Source: Clostridium neonatale (GTDB taxonomy: Bacteria; Bacillota; Clostridia; Clostridiales; Clostridiaceae). Taken from it: a stretch of DNA of 64,000 bases. The stretch lies in the NCBI RefSeq assembly GCF_001458595.1, contig NZ_LN890328.1:1580926-1644925 (forward strand), in the 5' to 3' direction. The notes below the pieces were generated by a model, which ran no database searches, had not been told where the DNA came from, and saw nothing but the letters and a program-made list of their open reading frames with translations. Each line of letters starts with the position of its first letter. Position 1 is the first letter of the stretch. The translations under genes and the position numbers were made by a program. Positions 34,057 to 43,761 of the stretch are shown here, one piece after another.

Positions 34057-35430
34057 TTAAATAGTATAAACATTGACTACTTCTTCTAATTTTTCTGAGA
34101 GCTTTGATTCTTCTTGTACTTGTAAAATAATATCTTCTACCTGAGTTCCAACTTCATCTACATTTTCAATAATAGCCTGAGATTTACTTGATGTTTCAAG
34201 GGCTGTCTTACTTACTACTTCTATTCCTTGACTTATTTGATTTATAACTTCATTTATAGATTTACTAACATCCCTTACATTTTGTGACATTGCAGTTATA
34301 AGTGTAGAATCTTCTTCATAGCTTTTTGCAGTTTCTATAAGTAATTTATAATCTCTATTAACATCTACCTCTAAAAATGAAAGCAATCCCTTACTTTGTT
34401 CACTTAAATTATCAAAAGCCTGCTTTACATCTTCTATTATTATTTGAATTTTCTTTACGTTATCTCCACTTTCTTCAGCTAGTTTTTTGACTTCTTCTGC
34501 AACTACTGCAAATCCCTTACCTGCTTCACCAGCTCTGGCAGCTTCAATTGCTGCATTTAAAGCTAAAAGATTAGTTTGCTCTGATACACCTGCAATAGCT
34601 TCTGCCATAATTTTAATTTCATCAACTATTTTTCCTTGTTCTATAGCTTTTGTTACATTATTAATTTTTTCTGAATATATATTCTTTGCATTTTCTACTG
34701 CTTGTTCACCTTGAATTCTTACTTTAACAGCTTTTTCCTTTATATTTTCTGCTTCCTTTGCATGATTTTCTGCAACATTACTGAGGTTTTCCACTTTATC
34801 TTTTATTTCAGAAGTAGATGCATTAACTTCCTCTGATACAGCAGTTAATTGTTCAACTTCATTAGCTATTGTTCTTGTTGCGGAATTCACTACTTCCATT
34901 TTGTTATCTATAGTATCAACTAATGAACTTACTTTAGTATTGGATTCAAAAAGTGAAAAAGAACTTTTATGAATATCATTAACCATATTTCTATTTGCTT
35001 CTATAGCATTATTTAAACTCTCAATAACTTCTGAAATCTCTTTATCATATTTTCCATTAAGTTTTGCAGTTAAATCACCTGCTTTAATTGCATTAGCAAA
35101 TTTATTTAATTTTTTTAATGGTCCTACAACAGATTTGCTTATAATTATAGCTAATATTATAGCTATTAAAATAGCAACAATTGAAATAGTAATAGCCTTG
35201 CTTGTACAATTGCTAACTGTTTCTTCCACCAAGGTAATTGATTTTCTCATATTTTGTTTTGTCATAGTTTGTACTGCTGCATTATTAATTATACTCTGAA
35301 TTTCAGTTAATTCTTTTGTGACATTTTTCAATTGCAAAACGCAAACGCTTGCAATTGAGAGCATAAAAATTAGTAATATTAAATAACTCGCAATAATCTT
35401 GCTCCTAATAGTTAATCTTTTATTTTTCAT
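34057..35430 (-). CDS. Methyl-accepting chemotaxis protein with minimal sensor domain
   Basis: A 457-aa receptor. The start is taken as ATG 35430 (GAGAGG 8 nt upstream); GTG and ATG codons just before it are in frame but too close to that site. TM1 is at about 13-33, followed by an extracytoplasmic part of only about 45 residues, TM2 at about 78-98, a HAMP domain and the long cytoplasmic coiled coil. The hairpin tip is conserved ([38 protein letters not shown]). The very small sensor region suggests sensing through a partner or within the membrane. Monocistronic, no chemotaxis genes adjacent. Confidence 0.93.
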   Translation of the reverse strand: MKNKRLTIRSKIIASYLILLIFMLSIASVCVLQLKNVTKELTEIQSIINNAAVQTMTKQNMRKSITLVEETVSNCTSKAITISIVAILIAIILAIIISKSVVGPLKKLNKFANAIKAGDLTAKLNGKYDKEISEVIESLNNAIEANRNMVNDIHKSSFSLFESNTKVSSLVDTIDNKMEVVNSATRTIANEVEQLTAVSEEVNASTSEIKDKVENLSNVAENHAKEAENIKEKAVKVRIQGEQAVENAKNIYSEKINNVTKAIEQGKIVDEIKIMAEAIAGVSEQTNLLALNAAIEAARAGEAGKGFAVVAEEVKKLAEESGDNVKKIQIIIEDVKQAFDNLSEQSKGLLSFLEVDVNRDYKLLIETAKSYEEDSTLITAMSQNVRDVSKSINEVINQISQGIEVVSKTALETSSKSQAIIENVDEVGTQVEDIILQVQEESKLSEKLEEVVNVYTI

Positions 35431-35542
35431 AAACATCACCTCTCAACGAATTATGTTTAACTACTTGTATAAGAACTTTTTGTAAAACGTTATCATAATT
35501 ATAAATCACTTATCTAATATTTTCTATACTATTTATGAACAA

Positions 35543-35576
35543 ATTCACTTTTTGTATATTCTTACAAAAAATGAAT
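35543..35576. other. Inverted repeat upstream of the chemoreceptor gene
   Basis: ATTCACTTTTTGTA and TACAAAAAATGAAT, one mismatch, 6-nt loop. ACTTTTTGTA also recurs at about 35478. This lies in the 316-bp gap 35431-35746 with the antiporter terminator, and no gene is seen. It could be an operator. Confidence 0.45.
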
Positions 35577-35621
35577 TATATTTTTAATATTTTTGCTGTA
35601 TAGAATAATCTTAATTTAATA

Positions 35622-35655
35622 AAAAAGATTCCAAAACTTGCTTTTGGAATCTTTT
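35622..35655 (-). terminator. Terminator after the antiporter gene
   Basis: AAAAAGATTCCAAAA and TTTTGGAATCTTTTT form a perfect 15-bp stem with a 4-nt loop. It ends in a U-run in either direction and lies 90 bp past the stop. Confidence 0.88.
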
Positions 35656-35746
35656 TGGGGACTATAATTTTTTTTAACGCATTGGACCTATCTAAATTAA
35701 AGTTCTTGACTCAATTTAGATTTTTCTTATTAAAATCTATTATTTT

Positions 35747-37174
35747 TTATATAGGTACACTATCAAAGCTATCACCTGCAAGTACAAGTGTATCACCTGC
35801 TTTTATCATAGTTGCACCTTTAGGGTGTAGAATTTTACCATCACGCTTTATCATTACTACAAGAACTTCGTCTGGAATATTAGCATCCATTATGGTCTTA
35901 TTTGCACATTTACTCTCTTCTGTAACCTGTTTCTCAAATAATTGAGTGCTCATTTCATCTTGATAATCATTAAAGGTCTTTAACACTATAGTTTCATCAT
36001 CAACAAGATCTAATTTTCTTGCTATTGTTGCAATCAACGTACCTTGAATAGAAACTGAGAATAATGCTATAAAAAACACTATATGGAATATGTCACTTTC
36101 AAGAAATGCTTTATGAGTAACTGCAAGTATAGCGAAAACTATTGATGCTGCCCCTCTTAGCCCTACCCATGATATAAATAATTGTTGTTTGATTGGTACT
36201 TTAAATGGTGTCAAAACAGCAAATGTTGAAATTGGTCTTGCAACAACAATAAGAAATATTGAAATTAAAAATCCTGGCACTGCAACATATTTTAACTGAG
36301 AAGGAAAACTTAATAATCCAAGCATAAAGAATAAGGTAATCTGCATAAGCCATGATATACCATCAAAGAACTTTACAAGACTCTTTTTATTATGAATCTT
36401 GCTATTTCCCATTATTATTCCAGCAATATATACACTTAAGTATTCATTTCCCCCAAGCCATTCACTTAATGAATAAGATAGAATAGCAATGGCAATCACA
36501 AATATTGGATACAATCCTTCAATTTCAAATTTTATATTCTTTAAAATATATGCCCCAATCTTTGAAAGTATAAATCCAACTAGTACACCAAATACTATTT
36601 GAAATACAACTGTCTTTAATAAAGATCCACTATTCCCACCTGACATAAGAGTAAGAAGCGTAATTGTAATCAGATAAGCACACGGATCATTACTTCCGCT
36701 TTCTACCTCTAAAATAGATGCTAATCCTCCCTTTAAATTCAATTTTTGTGAACGTAATATTGAAAATACGGATGCTGCATCAGTAGATGCAACTACTGCG
36801 CCCACAAGTAGCCCTTCTAAAATAGTAACTTTAAGAACTAAAGTACAAAATAATCCTGTTACTACAGATGTAATTATTACACCAACTGTTGACATTAATA
36901 ATGCTTTTGGAAATTCTGGCTTGGCCATTTTCCAATTAGTACAAAATCCGCCATAAAACATTATGAACAATAATGCAAATGAACCTACTTTTCCTGCAAG
37001 ATTATAGTCACTGAACTGAATTCCTACAATTCCTTCACTGCCAAACAACATGCCTAAAATCATGAATATTAATAGCGATGGAACTCCAAATTTATATAAT
37101 GCTTTAGTTGAAAAGATACATATAAGAAGCACTAATGACATTAAAATCATCGTTATTGTCATACTCATAGTCAT
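35747..37174 (-). CDS. Potassium/proton antiporter, CvrA/NhaP2 type with RCK_C domain
   Basis: A 475-aa CPA1-family antiporter with about 12 membrane spans. The ion-binding region contains GAVVASTDAASVFSILRS and ESGSNDPCAYL, the ND pair being characteristic of CPA1 exchangers. The last ~70 residues (VLVVMIKRDGKILHPKGATMIKAGDTLVLAGD) are an RCK_C/TrkA_C regulatory domain on the cytoplasmic side, which in relatives can bind nucleotides such as c-di-AMP. Monocistronic. Residue 1 may be either of two close Met codons. Confidence 0.9.
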   Translation of the reverse strand: MTMSMTITMILMSLVLLICIFSTKALYKFGVPSLLIFMILGMLFGSEGIVGIQFSDYNLAGKVGSFALLFIMFYGGFCTNWKMAKPEFPKALLMSTVGVIITSVVTGLFCTLVLKVTILEGLLVGAVVASTDAASVFSILRSQKLNLKGGLASILEVESGSNDPCAYLITITLLTLMSGGNSGSLLKTVVFQIVFGVLVGFILSKIGAYILKNIKFEIEGLYPIFVIAIAILSYSLSEWLGGNEYLSVYIAGIIMGNSKIHNKKSLVKFFDGISWLMQITLFFMLGLLSFPSQLKYVAVPGFLISIFLIVVARPISTFAVLTPFKVPIKQQLFISWVGLRGAASIVFAILAVTHKAFLESDIFHIVFFIALFSVSIQGTLIATIARKLDLVDDETIVLKTFNDYQDEMSTQLFEKQVTEESKCANKTIMDANIPDEVLVVMIKRDGKILHPKGATMIKAGDTLVLAGDSFDSVPI

Positions 37175-37483
37175 CTTCTTAATCTTCCTTTCTTTGATAA
37201 ATTAATATTGCATAATAATTGAATTTTTTATTTTAAATTCTTTCATTTATAATTAATATAACATACTATACATTTTTATGTCAATTTATAAAATGTTAAT
37301 ATTTATATTCTATATATGTATTTTTATTTAATTTATTAGCATTATTTAACTTATTTAAGTTCTAAAAGTACTATACTGCTTTTACTCTTTCTTAGTCTGA
37401 AAAAATTATAACTTTTTCTTTTCTTAATTGCATTAATATTTTTCAAATAAATATATTTTTAATATATATCTAGTTATAGACAT

Positions 37484-37510
37484 AAAAAAGAGAGATATTT
37501 TATATCCCTC
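37484..37510 (-). terminator. Terminator after rnz, in the 37175-37588 gap
   Basis: GAGGGATAT-AAA-ATATCTCTC (minus strand) followed by TTTTTTA, about 80 bp past the rnz stop. The remaining gap down to 37175 is AT-rich and must hold the antiporter promoter. No gene is seen. Confidence 0.75.
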
Positions 37511-37588
37511 AAAACAATTGCAACATTTTCCTTGCACTCCTGCATTTCCATGTAAATCATGAAAAATCTATTAATATTTTTCAACAAA

Positions 37589-38506
37589 TCATACAAAGTT
37601 AACAATATCAAAAAACCTGTCATACCCAATAATAGTATGCTTAAATATATTTTTTGCATTTTCTTCGTATATTAAAGGATCATCCATAGCCGTACTAAAA
37701 TGCGTCAACAGTAGCTTCTTTACATTTCCACACCTCGCCAATGTTGCTGCTTCTTTAAAAGTCATATGTTTATTTTTTATTGCTTTTGGTAAGTCTTCAT
37801 CTAAGCCATATGTTCCTTCACATATAAAATAATCACTTTCTCGTATAAAATCAACCATTTCTTCTGTTGGCCTGCTATCTGTTATAATGTTAATTTTAAT
37901 GCCTTTCCTATCATCGCCTTTAACAAGATGTGGTTCATATAAAATGTTATTATGTAATACGCTTTCACCATTTTGGAGAGTATTCCATAGGAATTTAGGC
38001 ACATTATTTTCTATAGCCTTTTCTACATTAAACTTAGGTTTTCTTTTTATATAAAAATTATATCCTATACATGGTGCAGAATGATCAACTTCCAACGTTG
38101 AAATTACTATATCATTTTTTATATGCTCATTATCTATATATATTTCTTTTTTTGGGTTTTCAATTACTTCTATTTCATAAGGAAGATATGGCACTATTAC
38201 TCTTAATCCATTTACTGCTTCAGTTATACCTTTTGGACCAATAATTATAATTTTCTCTTGTCTTCCACTATTACCTATTGTTCCAAGAAGTCCTGGAAGA
38301 CCAATTATATGATCACCGTGAATATGAGTAATACAAATAACATCTATGCTTTTAAAGCCACTATTACACATTCGCATTGACACTTGTGTTCCTTCACCAC
38401 AATCGACTAGAATTTTTCTTCCTCTATAAGTCAATAATATCGCTGATAAAAACCTATTAGGCATTGGCATTCCACCACCTGTGCCTAGAAGAGTTAAGTC
38501 CACCAT
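37589..38506 (-). CDS. rnz: Ribonuclease Z
   Basis: A 305-aa metallo-beta-lactamase-fold endonuclease that matures tRNA 3' ends. The metal-binding HIHGDHIIG motif lies at about residues 60-68. A further His in the [10 protein letters not shown] segment, the Asp in TDSRP, and LLLTHFS near the C terminus complete the active site. [10 protein letters not shown] is family-typical. It is shorter than the eukaryotic long form, normal for a bacterial RNase Z. It follows yaaA by 16 bp on the same strand, so the two are probably co-transcribed. Confidence 0.94.
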   Translation of the reverse strand: MVDLTLLGTGGGMPMPNRFLSAILLTYRGRKILVDCGEGTQVSMRMCNSGFKSIDVICITHIHGDHIIGLPGLLGTIGNSGRQEKIIIIGPKGITEAVNGLRVIVPYLPYEIEVIENPKKEIYIDNEHIKNDIVISTLEVDHSAPCIGYNFYIKRKPKFNVEKAIENNVPKFLWNTLQNGESVLHNNILYEPHLVKGDDRKGIKINIITDSRPTEEMVDFIRESDYFICEGTYGLDEDLPKAIKNKHMTFKEAATLARCGNVKKLLLTHFSTAMDDPLIYEENAKNIFKHTIIGYDRFFDIVNFV

Positions 38507-38522
38507 ATCAAACCTCTCCCTT

Positions 38523-39311
38523 TTAATCTATTGAAAATATCTTATTGTCTCTAGTAAATACTAATTCATTACTCTTAGATAATTCTTCATTGTATTCATA
38601 TCCTTCAACATCAAATTTCTTTATTTCTTCAATTGTTTCAATTTGATTTTTTATTATAAACGAGCTCATAAGCCCTCTTGCTCTTTTAGCTTTAACTGTT
38701 ACTATTTTATATTTATCATCTTTTAATTCTTTGAAAGCTATATTTATAACTTCAACGTCCTTAAATTCACTTATTTTTTCAATAGACTTAAAATATTCAT
38801 TTGATGCTAAGTTTATAATTTTCTTTTCATTATGACTTTTAAGTTCCTCATATAATCTATTTATAATTTTATCATTCCAAAATTCATAAAGATTTTTATA
38901 CTCATTAAACTTTAATTTTGTTCCCATTTCTAATCTATAAAAATTAATTCCATCAAATGGTCTAAGCACTCCATATAATCCACTTAATATTCTAAGATGA
39001 TCATTAGCATAAAAATAATCTTCCACATTGTAGCTTCCTATATCAAGGCCTCTATAGGCTTCACCTTTAAATGCTAGTGAACATTGAATAGCATTATCTA
39101 AGCTTTCATCCCATTCTTGAAATTTTTCTTTATTTATAACTGCCAATTTGTTACTTATTTTCATAAGCTTTTCTAAAGAAATAACATCATAAGTCTTTAA
39201 TTCTTCTACTAAACTTCTTGCTTCTTTTATAAAATATGGACTAGTCATTGGTAAATCATTATTTTTTTTATTAAAATCCAGCGTTTTAGCTGGAGAAAGT
39301 ACTACTAACAT
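38523..39311 (-). CDS. yaaA: Peroxide stress protein YaaA (DUF328/UPF0246)
   Basis: A 262-aa cytoplasmic protein of the usual length. It starts with the diagnostic SPAKTL and contains [17 protein letters not shown] and [14 protein letters not shown] motifs, then [11 protein letters not shown]. In E. coli YaaA lowers free iron and protects DNA during peroxide stress, and its structure contains a helix-hairpin-helix-like DNA-binding region. It heads a unit with rnz. Confidence 0.94.
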   Translation of the reverse strand: MLVVLSPAKTLDFNKKNNDLPMTSPYFIKEARSLVEELKTYDVISLEKLMKISNKLAVINKEKFQEWDESLDNAIQCSLAFKGEAYRGLDIGSYNVEDYFYANDHLRILSGLYGVLRPFDGINFYRLEMGTKLKFNEYKNLYEFWNDKIINRLYEELKSHNEKKIINLASNEYFKSIEKISEFKDVEVINIAFKELKDDKYKIVTVKAKRARGLMSSFIIKNQIETIEEIKKFDVEGYEYNEELSKSNELVFTRDNKIFSID

Positions 39312-39487
39312 CAGTTTCTCCTATTCTCTCTTTTATATAATTAATATTAATAATTTTCTTATTAATATTATACATTATTAATATTTAATATCAATTAACA
39401 ATATTTTTTCTTAACACAAATTACTATATTATTTGTAGCCATTGAGTGGAATACTAAAAATGAAATATTTTTAAGGAGATGATATGC

Positions 39488-39643
39488 ATGAAAAATAATA
39501 ACAGTAGAGATTATTCCAAAAAGAGTTATTTAAGAAATGGTAGTAAAACTCAAGGACAATATTCAAAAAGCAGCTTTAATACTACAATTGAAGCGCCTGG
39601 TATAAACGAAAGCGGTGCAGAAGCTAAAAAACGTGGTTTTTAA
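39488..39643 (+). CDS. Small hypothetical protein, 51 aa
   Basis: A short gene with an AAGGAG site 9 nt before ATG 39488. The peptide is Ser-, Asn-, Lys- and Gly-rich (RDYSKKSYLRNGSKTQGQY) and ends in EAPGINESGAEAKKRGF. It has no Cys, signal peptide or membrane span. The hydrophilic, Gly/Asn/Ser-rich composition recalls small spore or nucleoid-associated proteins, but I recognise no family motif, so that is only a suggestion. AATACTA 20-30 bp before the ribosome site is faintly like a late-sporulation -10. It stands alone, divergent from yaaA. Confidence 0.6.
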   Translation: MKNNNSRDYSKKSYLRNGSKTQGQYSKSSFNTTIEAPGINESGAEAKKRGF

Positions 39644-39677
39644 AGCTTAGATTTTTTAACTCATTTTAAATATATTA

Positions 39678-39930
39678 TGTAATATTAGAGTTTGGTGGAT
39701 AACAATTCAAATCCAATATATCATATGCTATATTTTAGGAAAACTTAATCTATAAAAGATGTTTTTCCTAACACTTCATTTAATAATATTAACAAATGAG
39801 TTTAAATGAAACAAAGAAATAAAGCTCTCACGTGCTGCAGAGTCTTTGCATTTGGTGTAAATTGCTTAACTCAGCAAGAAACTTGAGAGCTTTATTTCGA
39901 TTATTTCTCAATAAACTCTGATGTTACATT
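39678..39930 (+). repeat. Palindromic repeat element, copy E (short, 253 bp)
   Basis: A reduced member of the A-E family. The ends are TGTAATATTAGAGTTTGGTGG and, inverted, TGTAACATCAGAGTTTATTGA. The core keeps ACAAAGAAATAAAGCTCT and GAGAGCTTTATTTCGATTA as hairpin arms, but the long inner stem is mostly lost. The right end is 8 bp from the stop of the leftward 77-aa gene. It makes up nearly all of the 39644-39938 gap. Confidence 0.75.
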
Positions 39931-39938
39931 GTTTTAAT

Positions 39939-40172
39939 TTAATTATTTAACATTTTTAGTAAGTCTTCTACAGTATGTTTGGCTTGCTTAGGTAAACTAT
40001 CTAAAGCCTTTTGTCTTTGAGCTTCATTATTCATTTGCATTATTCTTAGCACTTCCTGTTGAAGTCCTGGAATCCTATTTAAGTCAGCAACCGCTTTGTT
40101 AAATCTATTAGCAAAGTTCGGATCTTGCGCTATTCTTCTTTGGAGTTTCATTATTAATTGATAGCCATTCAT
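39939..40172 (-). CDS. Hypothetical helical protein, 77 aa
   Basis: Product not recognised. I prefer ATG 40172, preceded at 12 nt by GGGAGG. The longer frame from 40226 has no ribosome site, and the residues in between look untypical. The peptide is helical and amphipathic, containing DPNFANRFNKAVADLNRIPGLQQEVLRIMQM and ending in TVEDLLKMLNN. It has no Cys or membrane span. It is flanked downstream by repeat element E and is probably monocistronic. Confidence 0.6.
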   Translation of the reverse strand: MNGYQLIMKLQRRIAQDPNFANRFNKAVADLNRIPGLQQEVLRIMQMNNEAQRQKALDSLPKQAKHTVEDLLKMLNN

Positions 40173-40265
40173 TTTCTTATTTGGCCTCCCATAAAACAAC
40201 ATTACTATATATTTTATATTATTCATTTATTTAATAAAGGTTCATGTTGTTTATAGAATAATAAA

Positions 40266-40307
40266 AGGAACTGCTTTAAAGTAATCCTTCCTTTGAATGC
40301 AGTTCCT
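40266..40307 (-). terminator. Terminator after the isochorismatase-like gene
   Basis: AGGAACTGC and GCAGTTCCT form a perfect 9-bp stem, with a loop of about 24 nt. It is 25 bp past the gene's stop on the minus strand and is followed there by TTTTATTAT. Confidence 0.7.
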
Positions 40308-40331
40308 AAATTGAAAATTGCAATATACATT

Positions 40332-40847
40332 TTAAATGTATGCTATTCCATATTGTTCTAGCCTCTTGCTAATTTTATTTATTTTATGTGGATAAGCCGT
40401 ACCCACACTATTTCTTAATATATTTACCTTTAAATTAAGTTTTCTAGCCCCTTCTGCAGTCTTAGCTATGCAGCAGCTTCCATCGACACCTACTAATTCT
40501 ATGTGTGTAATACCTTTTTCATTAATAAACTTAACTAAATTTTTGTTTTTAAATGCATTTTGAGTTTGTTTTTCAAAATAGTTTTCTGAAACTATTTTTA
40601 TTTTTGCGTCAATTTTAGCGCCAAAGCTGCCTGAGATTCCATATTTAGCAAACTTCCTGTAAAAAAAGTTATTCGGAAAAACTGTTGTCACATAGATAAC
40701 CTCATAATTGTTTTCTTCATAAAAAGATATTCTTTCATTAATATTGTTTATCAGGTCATCAACATCATCGTAATCAAATTTCTCCTTATTCCGCTGATCT
40801 CCAATGAAATCTTCTTGAGCGTCCATAACTAAAAGTGCTTTATTCAT
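40332..40847 (-). CDS. Isochorismatase-family cysteine hydrolase
   Basis: A 171-aa cytoplasmic hydrolase. Catalytic Asp is in LVMDAQEDF (about residue 9), and the nucleophile Cys is in VGVDGSCCIAKTAEGA (about residue 127). The Lys of the triad is probably in the KYGISGSFGAKID region. The family covers nicotinamidases, isochorismatases and related amidases; the substrate cannot be fixed, and the short length fits the nicotinamidase-like group. Monocistronic between two small unrelated genes. Confidence 0.85.
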   Translation of the reverse strand: MNKALLVMDAQEDFIGDQRNKEKFDYDDVDDLINNINERISFYEENNYEVIYVTTVFPNNFFYRKFAKYGISGSFGAKIDAKIKIVSENYFEKQTQNAFKNKNLVKFINEKGITHIELVGVDGSCCIAKTAEGARKLNLKVNILRNSVGTAYPHKINKISKRLEQYGIAYI

Positions 40848-40938
40848 TTATTCCCCCATCTTCCTTTTATCAAAATTATAATTTTAGCTATGTCTATATT
40901 TTATATTAGTTTAAAAATTTGTCAACACATTTGGAATT

Positions 40939-41508
40939 TTACCCCAATTGTGCCGGCTTAAAAATTGCAACTAGATTTTGTATAGAATTATTATTACTAA
41001 TATATACTTTATTTATAGTCTTAATAGGATGAGAATATGACATTCCTTCATTATATATTTGCCTTATTGCATTTACTATATTTATATCTTCACCTGTTAT
41101 TGCATTTATATCATATCCCTCTAAATAACTCCATATTGCAATTTGTGTAGCAAAATATGCTTCATTTTCATTTTTCACATTTAACTCTTCTGGATCTTTG
41201 CTCGGATATCCAGCTGCAATAATGCTGCTTATTTCTTTTTCTGCATCTCTCTCTAATATAAAAGTATGATTTGCTGGATATCCTTTATCAATTTCCAAAC
41301 AATATAAAATTATATTTTCATTCTCTGCATATATTCTTTTTGCATTAATATCATATCTTCCGTATTTAACTTGAGCTATTTTGCTTTTTTCAGTATTTAC
41401 TAATATTTTTTCTGGAAGTTTATTTGTATATGCACCTACAAAAATATTTAATAACATTACTCCTAAAGCTATAATAGTTAAATTTTTTATTTTTCTATTT
41501 ATTTTCAT
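40939..41508 (-). CDS. Thioester-domain (TED-like) secreted protein
   Basis: A 189-aa protein with an N-terminal hydrophobic signal or anchor (about residues 8-28). YCLEIDKGYP (Cys near residue 69) and ATQIAIWSYL (Gln near residue 122) fit the Cys and Gln pair that forms the internal thioester in Gram-positive surface adhesins of the TED family. The protein ends soon after this domain (FKPAQLG), without an LPXTG signal, repeats or other binding domains, so it is either a minimal secreted form or tethered by its uncleaved N terminus. The thioester reading is inferred from motif spacing. Confidence 0.65.
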   Translation of the reverse strand: MKINRKIKNLTIIALGVMLLNIFVGAYTNKLPEKILVNTEKSKIAQVKYGRYDINAKRIYAENENIILYCLEIDKGYPANHTFILERDAEKEISSIIAAGYPSKDPEELNVKNENEAYFATQIAIWSYLEGYDINAITGEDINIVNAIRQIYNEGMSYSHPIKTINKVYISNNNSIQNLVAIFKPAQLG

Positions 41509-41590
41509 AAATAAGTCCTCCTAACATATTTGAATAATGTTAGTTTGGACTTTATAGTTTCTTTTATTCATAATATAGTATTTTAAAATA

Positions 41591-42346
41591 TTATTTTATT
41601 ATAAGCTCTACTGGACAGTGGTCTGACCCCATGACTTCTGTATGTATTTTAGCGCTTTCAAGCCTATCTTCTAAGCACTTTGAAGTTAAGAAATAATCAA
41701 TTCTCCATCCTGCATTGTTTTTACGGGCATTGAATCTATATGACCACCATGAATAAACACCTTCTGTATCAGGGTAAAAATATCTATAAGTATCAATAAA
41801 ACCTGCATTTAAAAGATCAGTCATCTTTTCTCTTTCTTCATCTGTGAATCCTGCATTTTTTCTGTTTGATTTTGGATTCTTTAAGTCTATTTCCTTATGA
41901 GCTACATTTAAGTCTCCACATACTATTACTGGTTTATTTTCTTCTAATGATTTTAAATATTCTCTAAAGACATCTTCCCATACCATTCTATAATCAAGTC
42001 TCTCAAGTGCCGCTTTTGAATTTGGTGTATATACTGTTATAACATAATATTCATCAAACTCAAGAGTTATAACTCTTCCTTCTTTATCATGGTCAGCTAT
42101 TCCAAGACCATATTTTACACTTAAAGGCTCTTCCTTTGTAAAAATAGCTGTTCCAGAATATCCTTTCTTTTCAGCATAGTTCCAATAACTTTTATATCCT
42201 GGTAAATCTAAATCTATCTGACCTTCTTGAAGCTTACTTTCTTGTATACAAAATATATCTGCATCTACTTCTTTAAAAAAGTCTAAAAAGCCTTTTGTTA
42301 CACATGCTCTTAAACCATTAACATTCCATGAAATTAATTTTTTCAT
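41591..42346 (-). CDS. Exodeoxyribonuclease III / AP endonuclease
   Basis: A 251-aa DNA-repair nuclease of the ExoA/XthA family. Motifs are SWNVNGLRA at the N terminus, QESKL (metal-binding Glu), GDLNVAHKEIDL (catalytic Asp and Asn) and GSDHCPVEL at the end (catalytic Asp-His). It cleaves abasic sites in base-excision repair and has 3'-5' exonuclease activity in relatives. Length fits the ExoA subgroup. It is followed leftward by the thioester-domain gene after about 80 bp, not obviously an operon. Confidence 0.95.
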   Translation of the reverse strand: MKKLISWNVNGLRACVTKGFLDFFKEVDADIFCIQESKLQEGQIDLDLPGYKSYWNYAEKKGYSGTAIFTKEEPLSVKYGLGIADHDKEGRVITLEFDEYYVITVYTPNSKAALERLDYRMVWEDVFREYLKSLEENKPVIVCGDLNVAHKEIDLKNPKSNRKNAGFTDEEREKMTDLLNAGFIDTYRYFYPDTEGVYSWWSYRFNARKNNAGWRIDYFLTSKCLEDRLESAKIHTEVMGSDHCPVELIIK

Positions 42347-42470
42347 AATTATAAAATCCTCCTAAAGTAAAATAATAAAATAAAATTTATCATAATAATT
42401 ATATTTAATAATAATTATTATATCACATAAATTATCTTCTTAAATATAATAATTAAGAATAAATAATTAT

Positions 42471-42562
42471 GGGCTATCGCACAAAGTTTTCTACATATAG
42501 TAATGAATGATTAAATTTAAATATTATATCTTACTATGCATAATAATTAATGCGACAGACCC
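42471..42562. other. Imperfect hairpin between the reductase gene and exoA
   Basis: GGGCTATCGCA and TGCGACAGACCC form the base, with an inner pairing of ATAGTAA and TTACTAT. It starts 11 bp past the reductase stop. There is no U-run after it on the minus strand, so it is not a typical terminator. Confidence 0.4.
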
Positions 42563-42572
42563 TTAAAGTTTT

Positions 42573-43514
42573 TTAAGAATAATTAAAAGCCCCTTCATTT
42601 TTATCTTCTAAAGTTTTTATCATATGGTAAAAAAGATTATTTACTGGTGTACTAATACCCAATTTACTTCCAAGGTTCATTATTGTTCCAGAAAACATTT
42701 CAACTTCTGTTTTTCTTCCTGCTTCAATATCTTGAAGTAGTGATGTTCTTGCATTTGGATTAATTTTCTTTAAAACTTCTCTTTGATCAAGTATATCATT
42801 TATAGATAAATCAATACCGAGTTTTTGTGCAATTTCAAGCACTTCATTCATGGCAGCTTCTCTTACATAGTTTGCATGTTCATTGCTGTGCCATGCTCCA
42901 AATGGAATTCCTAGAATTGCTGAACTTTGATTTTCAGAAACATTACACATAAACTTTCTCCATATTGCTCTAATCATATCTTTAGGAATCTTATATTTAA
43001 TACCTGATTTATTAAATAAATCACTTATGGCCTTTACCCTTTCGCTTATAACTTCATTTTTCTTTTCTCCAAATTCCAAACAAGAAATTTTAGGATTATA
43101 CGTTACAACATTGCCCACTTTAGTAACAGCTGCTCTTGTGACAGTATAAAGCATTTTATCTTCGCCGTATACATTTGCAACAATTTCTTCACTTTCAACT
43201 CCATTTAATAATGACATGATGATTGTATTATCACCAATTTGATTTTTAATGTCTTTTAATGCACTTTCCAATTGCATCATTTTAGTTATAACAATAACTA
43301 AATCAGCTGGATTTGTTTTTTCTTCTGGTGTGACTACCCTAAAATTATTTAATACCCCATTAATAATAATTCCTTCATTTTCTATACGTTCTTTTCTTTT
43401 TCCATCAGCAATTACTCTAAAATTATCATATCCTACTGCTTTCACTAAATTTTCTGCCATATAGCATCCAATAGCTCCAAGTCCTATTAAAGATACTGTT
43501 TTTATTTCTTTCAC
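42573..43514 (-). CDS. Ketopantoate reductase-family protein (PanE/ApbA)
   Basis: A 313-aa NADP-dependent oxidoreductase. The Rossmann motif GLGAIGCYMAENL is at residues 11-23. Catalytic Lys is likely in IRAIWRKFMCNVSENQ, and conserved Asn and Glu positions of the C-terminal helical domain follow, with SLLQDIEAGRKTEVEMFSG typical of PanE. The canonical enzyme makes pantoate for coenzyme A. Many genomes carry paralogues of unknown substrate, and no other pantothenate genes are near. An unusual run of eight C residues lies just upstream of the ribosome site region. Confidence 0.88.
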   Translation of the reverse strand: MKEIKTVSLIGLGAIGCYMAENLVKAVGYDNFRVIADGKRKERIENEGIIINGVLNNFRVVTPEEKTNPADLVIVITKMMQLESALKDIKNQIGDNTIIMSLLNGVESEEIVANVYGEDKMLYTVTRAAVTKVGNVVTYNPKISCLEFGEKKNEVISERVKAISDLFNKSGIKYKIPKDMIRAIWRKFMCNVSENQSSAILGIPFGAWHSNEHANYVREAAMNEVLEIAQKLGIDLSINDILDQREVLKKINPNARTSLLQDIEAGRKTEVEMFSGTIMNLGSKLGISTPVNNLFYHMIKTLEDKNEGAFNYS

Positions 43515-43627
43515 AGGAATCTTCCCCCCCCTTTTAATCGTAAATATTATATCAATTATAACACCTTATTTATAAAACAAACCATAATCAACCAATATAT
43601 AGAAATATAATTAATTTGCAAATATAA

Positions 43628-43660
43628 AAGAGTGGATATGTTAAATAATAATCCACTCTT
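43628..43660 (-). terminator. Terminator after the AAA+ gene
   Basis: AAGAGTGGAT and ATCCACTCTT form a perfect 10-bp stem with a 13-nt loop; on the minus strand it is followed by TTATATT. It is about 100 bp past the stop. Confidence 0.75.
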
Positions 43661-43761
43661 CTATATTTATAATTTATAGTTTATATTAAATTTTATAAAA
43701 TTATTACAAATAATACATTTATCTATTTAACTGATTATTCTTATAATTTTCTTATTATATC

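Noticed and set aside
35431..35746. c-di-GMP riboswitch before the chemoreceptor gene
   Set aside because: Such switches are common before clostridial chemoreceptors, but no GEMM-like core is visible here; only a simple inverted repeat and a terminator are present.
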